A DNA stretch of 64,000 bases from Pyropia yezoensis (Eukaryota > Rhodophyta > Bangiophyceae > Bangiales > Bangiaceae): positions 31,100,894 through 31,164,893 of the forward strand of contig CM020618.1 of assembly GCA_009829735.1 (NCBI GenBank), in the 5' to 3' direction. Positions 54,401 through 64,000 of this stretch are shown in pieces (within the stretch, counting starts at the first letter, position 1; each line of letters begins with the position of its first letter). A model generated the notes under the pieces. The model saw nothing but the letters and a program-made list of their open reading frames with translations, did not search any database and was not told the origin of the DNA. The position numbers were made by a program, and so were the translations under genes.

Positions 54401-55609
54401 GCTTTCTTAGCATTCGTCGTACCCCTTCAGCTACCGAAGGGGGAAGGTGGTCGAGGTCAGCCTCGGCCAGGGCCTTCAGTGCTTCTTGGTCCTTTGGCGG
54501 CATATCCGCCGGAGCCGCCTGTGGGTTAGGCTTCCCGCCATCGGGTTGCTGTCGCTCGGTGGGCTCGGCGACCGCCAGCACCTCAAGTGGTTCCACTTGA
54601 CCCTCCTTGTCAGGGGTAAGGATATCTCCTTCGTAGAGCTCGGCAATCCCGAGGATAGTTCCCTTCGGGAGGGTGACTGTTTTACGGCGATAGTTCGCCA
54701 TCACTAGGAGGGACGACCCTCCTGCTGGGAGGTCTATGAGACCGTTGGCCATGGTCAACCCATGGCGCTTGTACGTCCGCAGGTTGGACTTGACTCTGCA
54801 GATGCCTGCGAGGTCACAGTTAACCGGGAGGACTGTCTCCGACAACGGCTCAAAGCGAGTTCGCTTGGCCAACCGAAGTGTCTTCGGCTCGACGCTTGCG
54901 TACACCTCAGCCACGTTAACGTGGCTCCCATGTAGCGTCAGGTCCCTGACGATAGCCGTATGTCCTCGCTTCGTTCCGTCGGCTTCTTGAAGCTCGACGG
55001 TCCTCCGGCCTGGCCGGATTGCATCGACGTGAACGTTGATGAAGGTGCACCCCAGTATGCAGGGCACCGATAGGGTCTCACACACCAGGAAGTCGACTTC
55101 CGTAGTGAGTTCCCCGATGGTAACCCGCAGCGACATCGCTGCGGTCGTACGAATGAGGCGACCATTCGCGTCCTTGATGGTGGGTCCCCGAGTCACTCTG
55201 ACTCGCGGAAGCCACTTGTCCGGGAGGGTTTCCTTCCGGATAAGGTTGGGTCCAGCCCCTGTATCCAGTACAGGGTAGTACGATCGTGTCGACTGGGGGT
55301 CAACCCCCAGTGTGGCTGATACCTTGAAGTTCTCCAAGGTAAACAGCACGTGGCCTACACCGATATCCGGTGTAGCTCGGGCATCCTGAACAGGGCCCTT
55401 GTCTGGTTCCATGTGACGGGGCTTCCCGTCCTCTCCTCCCAACCTTGGTGGTTGGTCATCAATCCCCTGACGCCGTGTCGTCGGGGCCGGAAGGTGTACC
55501 CGGGGGATGATGCGGCGTCGGCTCAACCGCGCTCTCCGTGGGGCTTTCCCCGCGGTACTCCCGGGTGGCTTGCTTGGGTTACCCCAGCTCCCCCCGGTCA
55601 TCCTTCCTA
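51435..55609 (-). pseudogene. Element C pol with a single nonsense codon in RT
   Basis: Open from the gag junction to 54174, where CAA (Gln in B) is TAA just before the RT motif FCIDYRRLN; open again in the same frame to 51435. All domains match B: DTG protease near 55260, YLDD near 53865, RNase H, integrase zinc finger and core with SDNG and HPQTNGQVERFN, chromodomain WYVKVMWVGYDSPTWEQ. An ATG at 55601, absent in A and B, starts the frame 9 bp after gag. A single substitution is the only lesion, so inactivation is recent. Confidence 0.88.
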
Positions 55610-57793
55610 TTACTCGTTTCCCGCCCTTGGTAGGGTGCTGTCCGCCGGGACATCCGGTTGAGGAGGTGCCTCCTCGACGGCCAGTACTCCCCCTGGAGCT
55701 GGCTGCCTACCCGGTGCGGGTACGGGTGCTCTGGCGGGATACCCCCCGGTAGATGCCTTGCGTTGCGCCGCTGCCCGCTGAGACTCCTCGGGGATGAGTG
55801 GGCAGGACGACACCCAGTGCTGGGGATCCCCACACAACATACATCCGGACGTGCCGGTCCCTCCTTGAGTTCGCATCGGGGTAGCCCCGTAGCTGCGGTT
55901 GCCTCCCTCGGGCGCCCGAGTGCCTGCTCCCTGGTAGGCCTTGGGTCCTTGGGTCAACCGGAACATGGACTCCCCCAACCGGTTGGGTCGGCCCGCAATC
56001 TGCGGAGGTGCCTCCGTACGTACTGCCCATGTAGGCAGGGGCTGGTGGGGGTTACCCGTAACTGGGGCATACCCCGTAGTCCGCACATACGGGACGCGCC
56101 GGCCCGCTCCCTCGTTCACCTGGAACTGGGTCCCAGCCGGGGCGATGTACGCTACTGTACCGTGCTCATCAATCACCGGCGTAGCCGGTAGCAGCAGGTG
56201 GCCCTGTTGGTCAACTAGAGGTTCATCCTCGCCCGTAGGGGTATGTTCGGTCGCCACCAGTACTGGTGCGGCCTTCCGTTCCACCTTCTCTTGCCTCGGT
56301 ACCGGGGTAAGACTGGGCTTGCCTCCCTCACCCTTGGGCTTCGGGGCCAAGGAACATTCCGGGTGTAGAACCCGGTAGGCGTCCCCTAGGGACTTGCACA
56401 TATGCATCAGTCGACTGAAGTTCGTCCGTGCCGTGTTGGCGCCCCGTGCGGATATCCGCACGTAGTTAGGTACTCCTGCGAACAGGATGGCCCGTAGTTC
56501 CCCTTCACCGAGGAGCTTCCCCAGCTCGTAGTCGAGCTCTTGGATCCGGCGTCCAAACATCTCCTCATCCTCCCAGGACTGGGCGGTGGCAGTGCGCAGG
56601 GCCCGGTAGTGGTCCTCGCACTTGTCCTCACTGAGGTAACTGCTCAGCAGCTCCTTGAGGATCCCACGGTAATCCATGGGGGTGGCCGCGACCCTCATTC
56701 CCGGCATCGGGGATGCCTGGCGAAGGATGCCTCGCACCCGTTCATCAACAAAGAACGGGAGGATCTCCAGGGCCAGCCCCTCGTTAACGAGGGCCTTGTC
56801 CGCGGCTGCCTTGAAGCTAGTCAAGAAGCCGATGACTGCCAACGGGCGTCCGTTCGGCCCTCCGAACATAGGAACTCCCTTCATAAGGGTCTGCATAGAG
56901 CGGATCGCCCGATGCGACGTATTACGCATCGATTCCGATATGGTGGTACATCGGTCTTCCAAACGATAACGATCGGGAGTCAGTACCGACCTGAAGACTT
57001 CGTTGACGATCTCCGTGTCAGCGTCCTGGATATCCAGTCGCTTAGCCAGTTGATGAGCAAACTCATCGGACTCCATCCGCTTCAGTAGGCTCGCAGTTAC
57101 CTGCGCGGTCATAGCTTCCACCACTGAAGATGGTACTTCAGGCGTCGGCACTTCGGGAACCCGAGTTTCCTGGCCTCCTTCGTCGTGGGGGTACTGTGAG
57201 AGGGTACCCCCTCCGCCAATAACCGACTCTCCACCGGCGTAAGTATCCGCCGGGTCGTGTCCGCGGAGTCCGCTTCGGGTGCTACGAGCGTATCGCTCCG
57301 TGTGACTCCGTTCCAACTCTGCCGACGAGTCGGATCCATACACCACTGTGTCCGGGGGTTGTCCAGGAGTAGCCACACCGGGGTTGACCCTGGTGGACTC
57401 CGAAAGTAGTCCGGCCGGTTCGAACCGTACTGGTGTGGGAGGAACACGACGGGGTCCCGTCGTGTGGCGTGTTGACATCAACACTGCCATCGCGTCCTCC
57501 GTCCGCTCCTGGCCAGCGTCGAGTCCAGAAAACCGGGCCTCGATGCGGGCCATTGATGCCATCAGGCAATCCCCTGGTGAAGGAGGCGGCGGAGTGAGGT
57601 CGGTCGACGACAGTTGAGGCGGGCCCCCGCCTCCTGCCGTCCGAGCCGTGCCAAACGTCGATCCGGCACCGGAAAGCATTGGCGTCTCAATGTTGTCGAT
57701 CGGGTTCCCGATCTCGGTTCCCGTAGTCACCTCCGGGGTCAGCGTCGACGCAGATCCGTCATCTTGAACGTTCCCCGTCTCTTGGGTAGACAT
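55610..57793 (-). CDS. Element C gag, intact (727 aa)
   Basis: Starts at the ATG at 57793 (MSTQETGNVQDD), 225 bases from the LTR. Residues 1-220 are Ser/Thr/Pro-rich; ~225-480 are helical and capsid-like (LLKRMESDEFAHQLAKRLDI, FLTSFKAAADKALVNEG, LFAGVPNYVRISA); the knuckle CMLCGDPQHWVSSC (exact C-x2-C-x4-H-x4-C) is at about 655. It ends GNE-stop. Forms the particle and packages RNA. The only complete family I gag in the window. Pol follows in the -1 frame through GGGAAAC. Confidence 0.88.
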   Translation of the reverse strand: MSTQETGNVQDDGSASTLTPEVTTGTEIGNPIDNIETPMLSGAGSTFGTARTAGGGGPPQLSSTDLTPPPPSPGDCLMASMARIEARFSGLDAGQERTEDAMAVLMSTRHTTGPRRVPPTPVRFEPAGLLSESTRVNPGVATPGQPPDTVVYGSDSSAELERSHTERYARSTRSGLRGHDPADTYAGGESVIGGGGTLSQYPHDEGGQETRVPEVPTPEVPSSVVEAMTAQVTASLLKRMESDEFAHQLAKRLDIQDADTEIVNEVFRSVLTPDRYRLEDRCTTISESMRNTSHRAIRSMQTLMKGVPMFGGPNGRPLAVIGFLTSFKAAADKALVNEGLALEILPFFVDERVRGILRQASPMPGMRVAATPMDYRGILKELLSSYLSEDKCEDHYRALRTATAQSWEDEEMFGRRIQELDYELGKLLGEGELRAILFAGVPNYVRISARGANTARTNFSRLMHMCKSLGDAYRVLHPECSLAPKPKGEGGKPSLTPVPRQEKVERKAAPVLVATEHTPTGEDEPLVDQQGHLLLPATPVIDEHGTVAYIAPAGTQFQVNEGAGRRVPYVRTTGYAPVTGNPHQPLPTWAVRTEAPPQIAGRPNRLGESMFRLTQGPKAYQGAGTRAPEGGNRSYGATPMRTQGGTGTSGCMLCGDPQHWVSSCPLIPEESQRAAAQRKASTGGYPARAPVPAPGRQPAPGGVLAVEEAPPQPDVPADSTLPRAGNE
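55616..55622 (-). promoter_or_regulatory. Candidate -1 frameshift heptamer GGGAAAC, element C
   Basis: Gag frame GCG GGA AAC GAG TAA TAG; -1 frame GGG AAA CGA GTA ATA GGA AGG ATG. G-rich sequence with CCGGG/CCCGG and GGGGTAACCC pairing follows. Confidence 0.6.
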
Positions 57794-58018
57794 AGTCACA
57801 ATCAGTCAACCGACGTAACAATCACCACGAATAATAGAGCGAGGGGGTAGATTGGGGGGAGTAACAGTAGATCACAGTCAAAGGTAAAAACTCAACACAA
57901 TCGATCAGGTCGCAACACCACGAGTACAAGAAAAGGACCGGATCCCTATCCGTGTGCCAGGGCCGAAGACGGCGTCACCACAAGGGTGACGGAAACCCGT
58001 CCCCTGCTGCTCCACCAA
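57794..58018 (-). other. 5' leader of element C with primer-binding site
   Basis: Leader from LTR to gag ATG. The primer-binding site TGGTGGAGCAGCAGGGG is at 58017-58001, one base inside the LTR. Only about one base in 225 differs from the leaders in the 1,230-bp array. Confidence 0.8.
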
Positions 58019-58381
58019 TGTAGCACAATAGGTATCCGCTGCACGTCCACTCTCAGGGAACACTCACCAAGGGGGATCGGCACCAACGTCACCGGGAGGC
58101 CAAGGTTGCTGTCCTTGGAGCACAAGCCACGGGATCAAGATGGGAGCCCAAATGGGAGGGGTTTGTTGTTCTACCTTGGCCGGCGGTAGATTCGCCGCCG
58201 GCTCCCTCGTTATAAGCCCTCGGAGACACTACTAACTACCCTCCACCCCAAGATGCAAGTCCCTCTGGTCATACGTAACTTATAGATACCGTGACCAGTA
58301 CGAACTATCAAATTGAAAGTTAAGGGTTAGAAGTAGCCCCCCTAATATTAGGGTTACAATACGGCCAACCATATTGCTACA
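58019..58381 (-). repeat. Family I 5' LTR of element C
   Basis: 363 bp, TGTAGCA...TGCTACA. I see no difference from the LTR at 59249-59611, while the 3' LTR of the same element differs at about 16 places. Confidence 0.9.
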
Positions 58382-58386
58382 CTCGG
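58382..58386 (+). other. Target-site duplication of element C, right copy (CTCGG)
   Basis: Matches 47634-47638. On its right B's gag resumes toward its N-terminus. Confidence 0.85.
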
Positions 58387-59023
58387 GTACCCGAGTTGCT
58401 TGGCTTCCGTCGTCGATGGGACACTGCGAGACGGTACCGCCTCCCCCCCTCGCCGACTCGGTTCCGGCGTAAGTATCCGCCGGATCATGTCCGCGGAGCC
58501 CGCTCTGGGTGCTCCGAGCGTAGCGCTCCGTATGGCTACGTTCCAAATCAGCCGGCGAGTCGGATCCATAACCCGCCGTGTCCGGGGGTTGTCCAGGAGT
58601 AGCAACACCGGGGTCGACCCTGGTGGACTCCGAAAGTAGTCCGGCCGGTTCGAACCGTACCGGTGTGGGAGGAACACGACGGGGTACTGTCGTGTGGCTT
58701 GTTGACATCAGCACAGCCATTGCGTCCTCCGTACGCTCTTCACGGGCGTCGAGTCCGGTGAACCGGGCTTTGATGCGAGCCAATGATGCCATCAGGGAGT
58801 CCCCTGGTGAAGGTGGCGGCGGAGTGCGGTCGGCAGAGGACGGTTCTGGAAATCCGCCGCCCCCGGCCGTCCGTGCCGTACCAAACGTCGATCCGGCACC
58901 GGAGAGCATCGGCGTCTCAATGTTGTCGATCGGGTTACCGATCCCGATTCCCGGGTTCAGCTCCAGGGTCGGCGTCGACGCCGATCCGTCATCTTGAACG
59001 TTCCCCGTCTCTTGGGTAGACAT
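58387..59023 (-). pseudogene. Family I gag N-terminal fragment (element B), array unit 1
   Basis: ATG at 59023 (MSTQETGNVQDD), open for ~210 codons to TRVPE, then runs into the neighbouring LTR and stops at 58280 after ~35 LTR-encoded residues. Ser/Thr/Pro-rich N-terminal gag, about 90% like C gag. The reading frame at TRVPE resumes in B gag at 47633. Each array unit could encode this ~247-residue truncated Gag. Confidence 0.8.
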
Positions 59024-59248
59024 AGTCACAATCAGTCAACCGACGTAACAATCACCACGAATAATAGAGCGAGGGGGTAGATTGGGGGGAGTAACAGTAG
59101 ATCACAGTCAAAGGTAAAAACTCAACACAATCGATCAGGTTGCAACACCACGAGTACAAGAAAAGGACCGGATCCCTATCCGTGTGCCAGGGCCGAAGAC
59201 GGCGTCACCACAAGGGTGACGGAAACCCGTCCCCTGCTGCTCCACCAA

Positions 59249-59611
59249 TGTAGCACAATAGGTATCCGCTGCACGTCCACTCTCAGGGAACACTCACCAA
59301 GGGGGATCGGCACCAACGTCACCGGGAGGCCAAGGTTGCTGTCCTTGGAGCACAAGCCACGGGATCAAGATGGGAGCCCAAATGGGAGGGGTTTGTTGTT
59401 CTACCTTGGCCGGCGGTAGATTCGCCGCCGGCTCCCTCGTTATAAGCCCTCGGAGACACTACTAACTACCCTCCACCCCAAGATGCAAGTCCCTCTGGTC
59501 ATACGTAACTTATAGATACCGTGACCAGTACGAACTATCAAATTGAAAGTTAAGGGTTAGAAGTAGCCCCCCTAATATTAGGGTTACAATACGGCCAACC
59601 ATATTGCTACA
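59249..59611 (-). repeat. Family I LTR, array copy 2
   Basis: 363 bp, identical to 58019-58381 as far as I can see; primer-binding site at 59231-59247. Confidence 0.9.
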
Positions 59612-60253
59612 CTCGGGTACCCGAGTTGCTTGGCTTCCGTCGTCGATGGGACACTGCGAGACGGTACCGCCTCCCCCCCTCGCCGACTCGGTTCCGGCGT
59701 AAGTATCCGCCGGATCATGTCCGCGGAGCCCGCTCTGGGTGCTCCGAGCGTAGCGCTCCGTATGGCTACGTTCCAAATCAGCCGGCGAGTCGGATCCATA
59801 ACCCGCCGTGTCCGGGGGTTGTCCAGGAGTAGCAACACCGGGGTCGACCCTGGTGGACTCCGAAAGTAGTCCGGCCGGTTCGAACCGTACCGGTGTGGGA
59901 GGAACACGACGGGGTACTGTCGTGTGGCTTGTTGACATCAGCACAGCCATTGCGTCCTCCGTACGCTCTTCACGGGCGTCGAGTCCGGTGAACCGGGCTT
60001 TGATGCGAGCCAATGATGCCATCAGGGAGTCCCCTGGTGAAGGTGGCGGCGGAGTGCGGTCGGCAGAGGACGGTTCTGGAAATCCGCCGCCCCCGGCCGT
60101 CCGTGCCGTACCAAACGTCGATCCGGCACCGGAGAGCATCGGCGTCTCAATGTTGTCGATCGGGTTACCGATCCCGATTCCCGGGTTCAGCTCCAGGGTC
60201 GGCGTCGACGCCGATCCGTCATCTTGAACGTTCCCCGTCTCTTGGGTAGACAT
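59612..60253 (-). pseudogene. Gag N-terminal fragment, array unit 2
   Basis: ATG at 60253; same sequence and fate as unit 1. Confidence 0.8.
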
Positions 60254-60478
60254 AGTCACAATCAGTCAACCGACGTAACAATCACCACGAATAATAGAGC
60301 GAGGGGGTAGATTGGGGGGAGTAACAGTAGATCACAGTCAAAGGTAAAAACTCAACACAATCGATCAGGTTGCAACACCACGAGTACAAGAAAAGGACCG
60401 GATCCCTATCCGTGTGCCAGGGCCGAAGACGGCGTCACCACAAGGGTGACGGAAACCCGTCCCCTGCTGCTCCACCAA

Positions 60479-60841
60479 TGTAGCACAATAGGTATCCGCT
60501 GCACGTCCACTCTCAGGGAACACTCACCAAGGGGGATCGGCACCAACGTCACCGGGAGGCCAAGGTTGCTGTCCTTGGAGCACAAGCCACGGGATCAAGA
60601 TGGGAGCCCAAATGGGAGGGGTTTGTTGTTCTACCTTGGCCGGCGGTAGATTCGCCGCCGGCTCCCTCGTTATAAGCCCTCGGAGACACTACTAACTACC
60701 CTCCACCCCAAGATGCAAGTCCCTCTGGTCATACGTAACTTATAGATACCGTGACCAGTACGAACTATCAAATTGAAAGTTAAGGGTTAGAAGTAGCCCC
60801 CCTAATATTAGGGTTACAATACGGCCAACCATATTGCTACA
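60479..60841 (-). repeat. Family I LTR, array copy 3
   Basis: Identical to copy 2. Confidence 0.9.
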
Positions 60842-61483
60842 CTCGGGTACCCGAGTTGCTTGGCTTCCGTCGTCGATGGGACACTGCGAGACGGTACCGC
60901 CTCCCCCCCTCGCCGACTCGGTTCCGGCGTAAGTATCCGCCGGATCATGTCCGCGGAGCCCGCTCTGGGTGCTCCGAGCGTAGCGCTCCGTATGGCTACG
61001 TTCCAAATCAGCCGGCGAGTCGGATCCATAACCCGCCGTGTCCGGGGGTTGTCCAGGAGTAGCAACACCGGGGTCGACCCTGGTGGACTCCGAAAGTAGT
61101 CCGGCCGGTTCGAACCGTACCGGTGTGGGAGGAACACGACGGGGTACTGTCGTGTGGCTTGTTGACATCAGCACAGCCATTGCGTCCTCCGTACGCTCTT
61201 CACGGGCGTCGAGTCCGGTGAACCGGGCTTTGATGCGAGCCAATGATGCCATCAGGGAGTCCCCTGGTGAAGGTGGCGGCGGAGTGCGGTCGGCAGAGGA
61301 CGGTTCTGGAAATCCGCCGCCCCCGGCCGTCCGTGCCGTACCAAACGTCGATCCGGCACCGGAGAGCATCGGCGTCTCAATGTTGTCGATCGGGTTACCG
61401 ATCCCGATTCCCGGGTTCAGCTCCAGGGTCGGCGTCGACGCCGATCCGTCATCTTGAACGTTCCCCGTCTCTTGGGTAGACAT
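60842..61483 (-). pseudogene. Gag N-terminal fragment, array unit 3
   Basis: ATG at 61483; same as unit 1. Confidence 0.8.
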
Positions 61484-61708
61484 AGTCACAATCAGTCAAC
61501 CGACGTAACAATCACCACGAATAATAGAGCGAGGGGGTAGATTGGGGGGAGTAACAGTAGATCACAGTCAAAGGTAAAAACTCAACACAATCGATCAGGT
61601 TGCAACACCACGAGTACAAGAAAAGGACCGGATCCCTATCCGTGTGCCAGGGCCGAAGACGGCGTCACCACAAGGGTGACGGAAACCCGTCCCCTGCTGC
61701 TCCACCAA

Positions 61709-62071
61709 TGTAGCACAATAGGTATCCGCTGCACGTCCACTCTCAGGGAACACTCACCAAGGGGGATCGGCACCAACGTCACCGGGAGGCCAAGGTTGCT
61801 GTCCTTGGAGCACAAGCCACGGGATCAGGATGGGAGCCCAAATGGGAGGGGTTTGTTGTTCTACCTTGGCCGGCGGTAGATTCGCCGCCGGCTCCCTCGT
61901 TATAAGCCCTCGGAGACACTACTAACTACCCTCCACCCCAAGATGCAAGTCCCTCTGGTCATACGTAACTTATAGATACCGTGACCAGTACGAACTATCA
62001 AATTGAAAGTTAAGGGTTAGAAGTAGCCCCCCTAATATTAGGGTTACAATACGGCCAACCATATTGCTACA
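61709..62071 (-). repeat. Family I LTR, array copy 4
   Basis: One difference from the others: G for A at 61828 (plus strand). Confidence 0.9.
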
Positions 62072-62713
62072 CTCGGGTACCCGAGTTGCTTGGCTTCCGT
62101 CGTCGATGGGACACTGCGAGACGGTACCGCCTCCCCCCCTCGCCGACTCGGTTCCGGCGTAAGTATCCGCCGGATCATGTCCGCGGAGCCCGCTCTGGGT
62201 GCTCCGAGCGTAGCGCTCCGTATGGCTACGTTCCAAATCAGCCGGCGAGTCGGATCCATAACCCGCCGTGTCCGGGGGTTGTCCAGGAGTAGCAACACCG
62301 GGGTCGACCCTGGTGGACTCCGAAAGTAGTCCGGCCGGTTCGAACCGTACCGGTGTGGGAGGAACACGACGGGGTACTGTCGTGTGGCTTGTTGACATCA
62401 GCACAGCCATTGCGTCCTCCGTACGCTCTTCACGGGCGTCGAGTCCGGTGAACCGGGCTTTGATGCGAGCCAATGATGCCATCAGGGAGTCCCCTGGTGA
62501 AGGTGGCGGCGGAGTGCGGTCGGCAGAGGACGGTTCTGGAAATCCGCCGCCCCCGGCCGTCCGTGCCGTACCAAACGTCGATCCGGCACCGGAGAGCATC
62601 GGCGTCTCAATGTTGTCGATCGGGTTACCGATCCCGATTCCCGGGTTCAGCTCCAGGGTCGGCGTCGACGCCGATCCGTCATCTTGAACGTTCCCCGTCT
62701 CTTGGGTAGACAT
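62072..62713 (-). pseudogene. Gag N-terminal fragment, array unit 4
   Basis: ATG at 62713; same as unit 1. Confidence 0.8.
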
Positions 62714-62938
62714 AGTCACAATCAGTCAACCGACGTAACAATCACCACGAATAATAGAGCGAGGGGGTAGATTGGGGGGAGTAACAGTAGATCACAGTCA
62801 AAGGTAAAAACTCAACACAATCGATCAGGTTGCAACACCACGAGTACAAGAAAAGGACCGGATCCCTATCCGTGTGCCAGGGCCGAAGACGGCGTCACCA
62901 CAAGGGTGACGGAAACCCGTCCCCTGCTGCTCCACCAA

Positions 62939-63301
62939 TGTAGCACAATAGGTATCCGCTGCACGTCCACTCTCAGGGAACACTCACCAAGGGGGATCGG
63001 CACCAACGTCACCGGGAGGCCAAGGTTGCTGTCCTTGGAGCACAAGCCACGGGATCAAGATGGGAGCCCAAATGGGAGGGGTTTGTTGTTCTACCTTGGC
63101 CGGCGGTAGATTCGCCGCCGGCTCCCTCGTTATAAGCCCTCGGAGACACTACTAACTACCCTCCACCCCAAGATGCAAGTCCCTCTGGTCATACGTAACT
63201 TATAGATACCGTGACCAGTACGAACTATCAAATTGAAAGTTAAGGGTTAGAAGTAGCCCCCCTAATATTAGGGTTACAATACGGCCAACCATATTGCTAC
63301 A
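62939..63301 (-). repeat. Family I LTR, array copy 5
   Basis: Identical to copy 2. Confidence 0.9.
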
Positions 63302-63942
63302 CTCGGGTACCCGAGTTGCTTGGCTTCCGTCGTCGATGGGACACTGCGAGACGGTACCGCCTCCCCCCCTCGCCGACTCGGTTCCGGCGTAAGTATCCGC
63401 CGGATCATGTCCGCGGAGCCCGCTCTGGGTGCTCCGAGCGTAGCGCTCCGTATGGCTACGTTCCAAATCAGCCGGCGAGTCGGATCCATAACCCGCCGTG
63501 TCCGGGGGTTGTCCAGGAGTAGCAACACCGGGGTCGACCCTGGTGGACTCCGAAAGTAGTCCGGCCGGTTCGAACCGTACCGGTGTGGGAGGAACACGAC
63601 GGGGTACTGTCGTGTGGCTTGTTGACATCAGCACAGCCATTGCGTCCTCCGTACGCTCTTCACGGGCGTCGAGTCCGGTGAACCGGGCTTTGATGCGAGC
63701 CAATGATGCCATCAGGGAGTCCCTGGTGAAGGTGGCGGCGGAGTGCGGTCGGCAGAGGACGGTTCTGGAAATCCGCCGCCCCCGGCCGTCCGTGCCGTAC
63801 CAAACGTCGATCCGGCACCGGAGAGCATCGGCGTCTCAATGTTGTCGATCGGGTTACCGATCCCGATTCCCGGGTTCAGCTCCAGGGTCGGCGTCGACGC
63901 CGATCCGTCATCTTGAACGTTCCCCGTCTCTTGGGTAGACAT
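63302..63942 (-). pseudogene. Gag N-terminal fragment, array unit 5 (one-base deletion)
   Basis: ATG at 63942. One C is missing at 63721, so the frame breaks after ~75 codons. The leader continues to the window edge. Confidence 0.8.
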
Positions 63943-64000
63943 AGTCACAATCAGTCAACCGACGTAACAATCACCACGAATAATAGAGCGAGGGGGTAGA

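Larger units (their letters stand above)
47639..58381 (-). mobile_element. Family I element C, complete (10,743 bp) inside B gag
   Basis: Minus-strand element with both LTRs (47639-48002 and 58019-58381), polypurine tract, primer-binding site and a CTCGG target duplication. Gag is open, pol has one nonsense codon, the accessory gene has one nonsense codon and one frameshift. Its LTRs differ by about 4-5%, but the 5' LTR has been homogenised by exchange with its right neighbours, so this is not a reliable age. Confidence 0.9.
58382..64000 (-). repeat. 1,230-bp tandem array: LTR, leader and gag N-terminus
   Basis: LTRs at 58019, 59249, 60479, 61709 and 62939, each 363 bp, separated by identical 867-bp internals (58382-59248, 59612-60478, 60842-61708, 62072-62938 and partial 63302-64000). 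I see one substitution (61828) and one base deletion (63721) in all copies. Each internal is B's gag N-terminus, leader and primer-binding site. The right end is beyond the window, so the copy number is a minimum. Confidence 0.9.

Noticed and set aside
58350-58365. CCCTAATATTAGGG in the LTR as telomere-type sequence
   Set aside because: Only one palindromic pair of telomere-like hexamers inside each LTR, absent in B's LTR; not a telomeric repeat.
38155-58381. Elements B and C as products of self-integration circles
   Set aside because: Junctions of LTR end with gag interior first suggested this, but matching CTCGG on both sides and in-frame continuity of B's gag are explained more simply by one element inserted into another.
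58019-64000. Tandem array as a CRISPR array or satellite
   Set aside because: Repeat units are LTR plus gag leader with primer-binding sites; spacers are identical, not unique. It is a retrotransposon recombination product.

Overview
This is a eukaryotic, GC-rich, transposon-dominated window. About 85% of it is LTR retrotransposon DNA of the Ty3/gypsy (Metaviridae) type, nested, tandemly repeated and mostly broken. The organism cannot be fixed from the sequence. TATA boxes, chromodomain integrases, a nuclease-kinase gene resembling Crinkler-type architectures and a Myb/SANT-like gene suit a protist, alga or oomycete-like genome better than an animal or plant. No prokaryotic operons or bacteriophage genes are present.

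I name four element families by their own features. Family I (copies A, B, C) has 363-bp LTRs bounded TGTAGCA...TGCTACA, gag with a CCHC knuckle, a -1 frame pol (protease, RT, RNase H, integrase, chromodomain) and a large gene of unknown function on the OPPOSITE strand between pol and the 3' LTR. Family II (E1, E2 and two fragments) has 468-bp LTRs bounded TGTGGCA...TGCCACA, the same gag-pol plan, and a different antisense gene with an RS-rich tail. Family III is seen only as a gag start, primer-binding site and LTR start. Family IV is an older, unrelated gypsy relic.

Layout. 1-20958 is one nest: plus-strand element A has E2 (minus) inserted in its gag, and E2 has E1 (minus) inserted in its antisense gene; A's 3' LTR is itself split by a 1,100-bp insertion flanked by TATCT. 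20959-24146 holds a family II pol fragment and family III gag/LTR. 24147-24905 is a Myb/SANT-like gene. 25290-28010 is an extreme GCC/GGC imperfect repeat. 28100-29950 is an intact coiled-coil/nuclease-like/kinase-like gene. 31480-32600 is another family II fragment. 33736-37551 is family IV. 37908-38154 is the tail of a zinc-finger gene cut by an LTR. 38155-64000 is minus-strand family I: element C inserted into the gag of B (CTCGG target duplication), followed by at least four and a half copies of a 1,230-bp LTR-leader-gag unit that unequal LTR exchange would produce.

How the parts work together. In family I, gag and pol are joined by a conserved GGGAAAC slippery heptamer just before the gag stop. 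The convergent gene has its own TATA box 112 nt before its ATG in all three copies, overlapping a 20-bp palindrome. Short palindromes separate the 3' ends of pol and the convergent gene. No single copy is fully intact: A has the open antisense gene, B the open pol, C the open gag.
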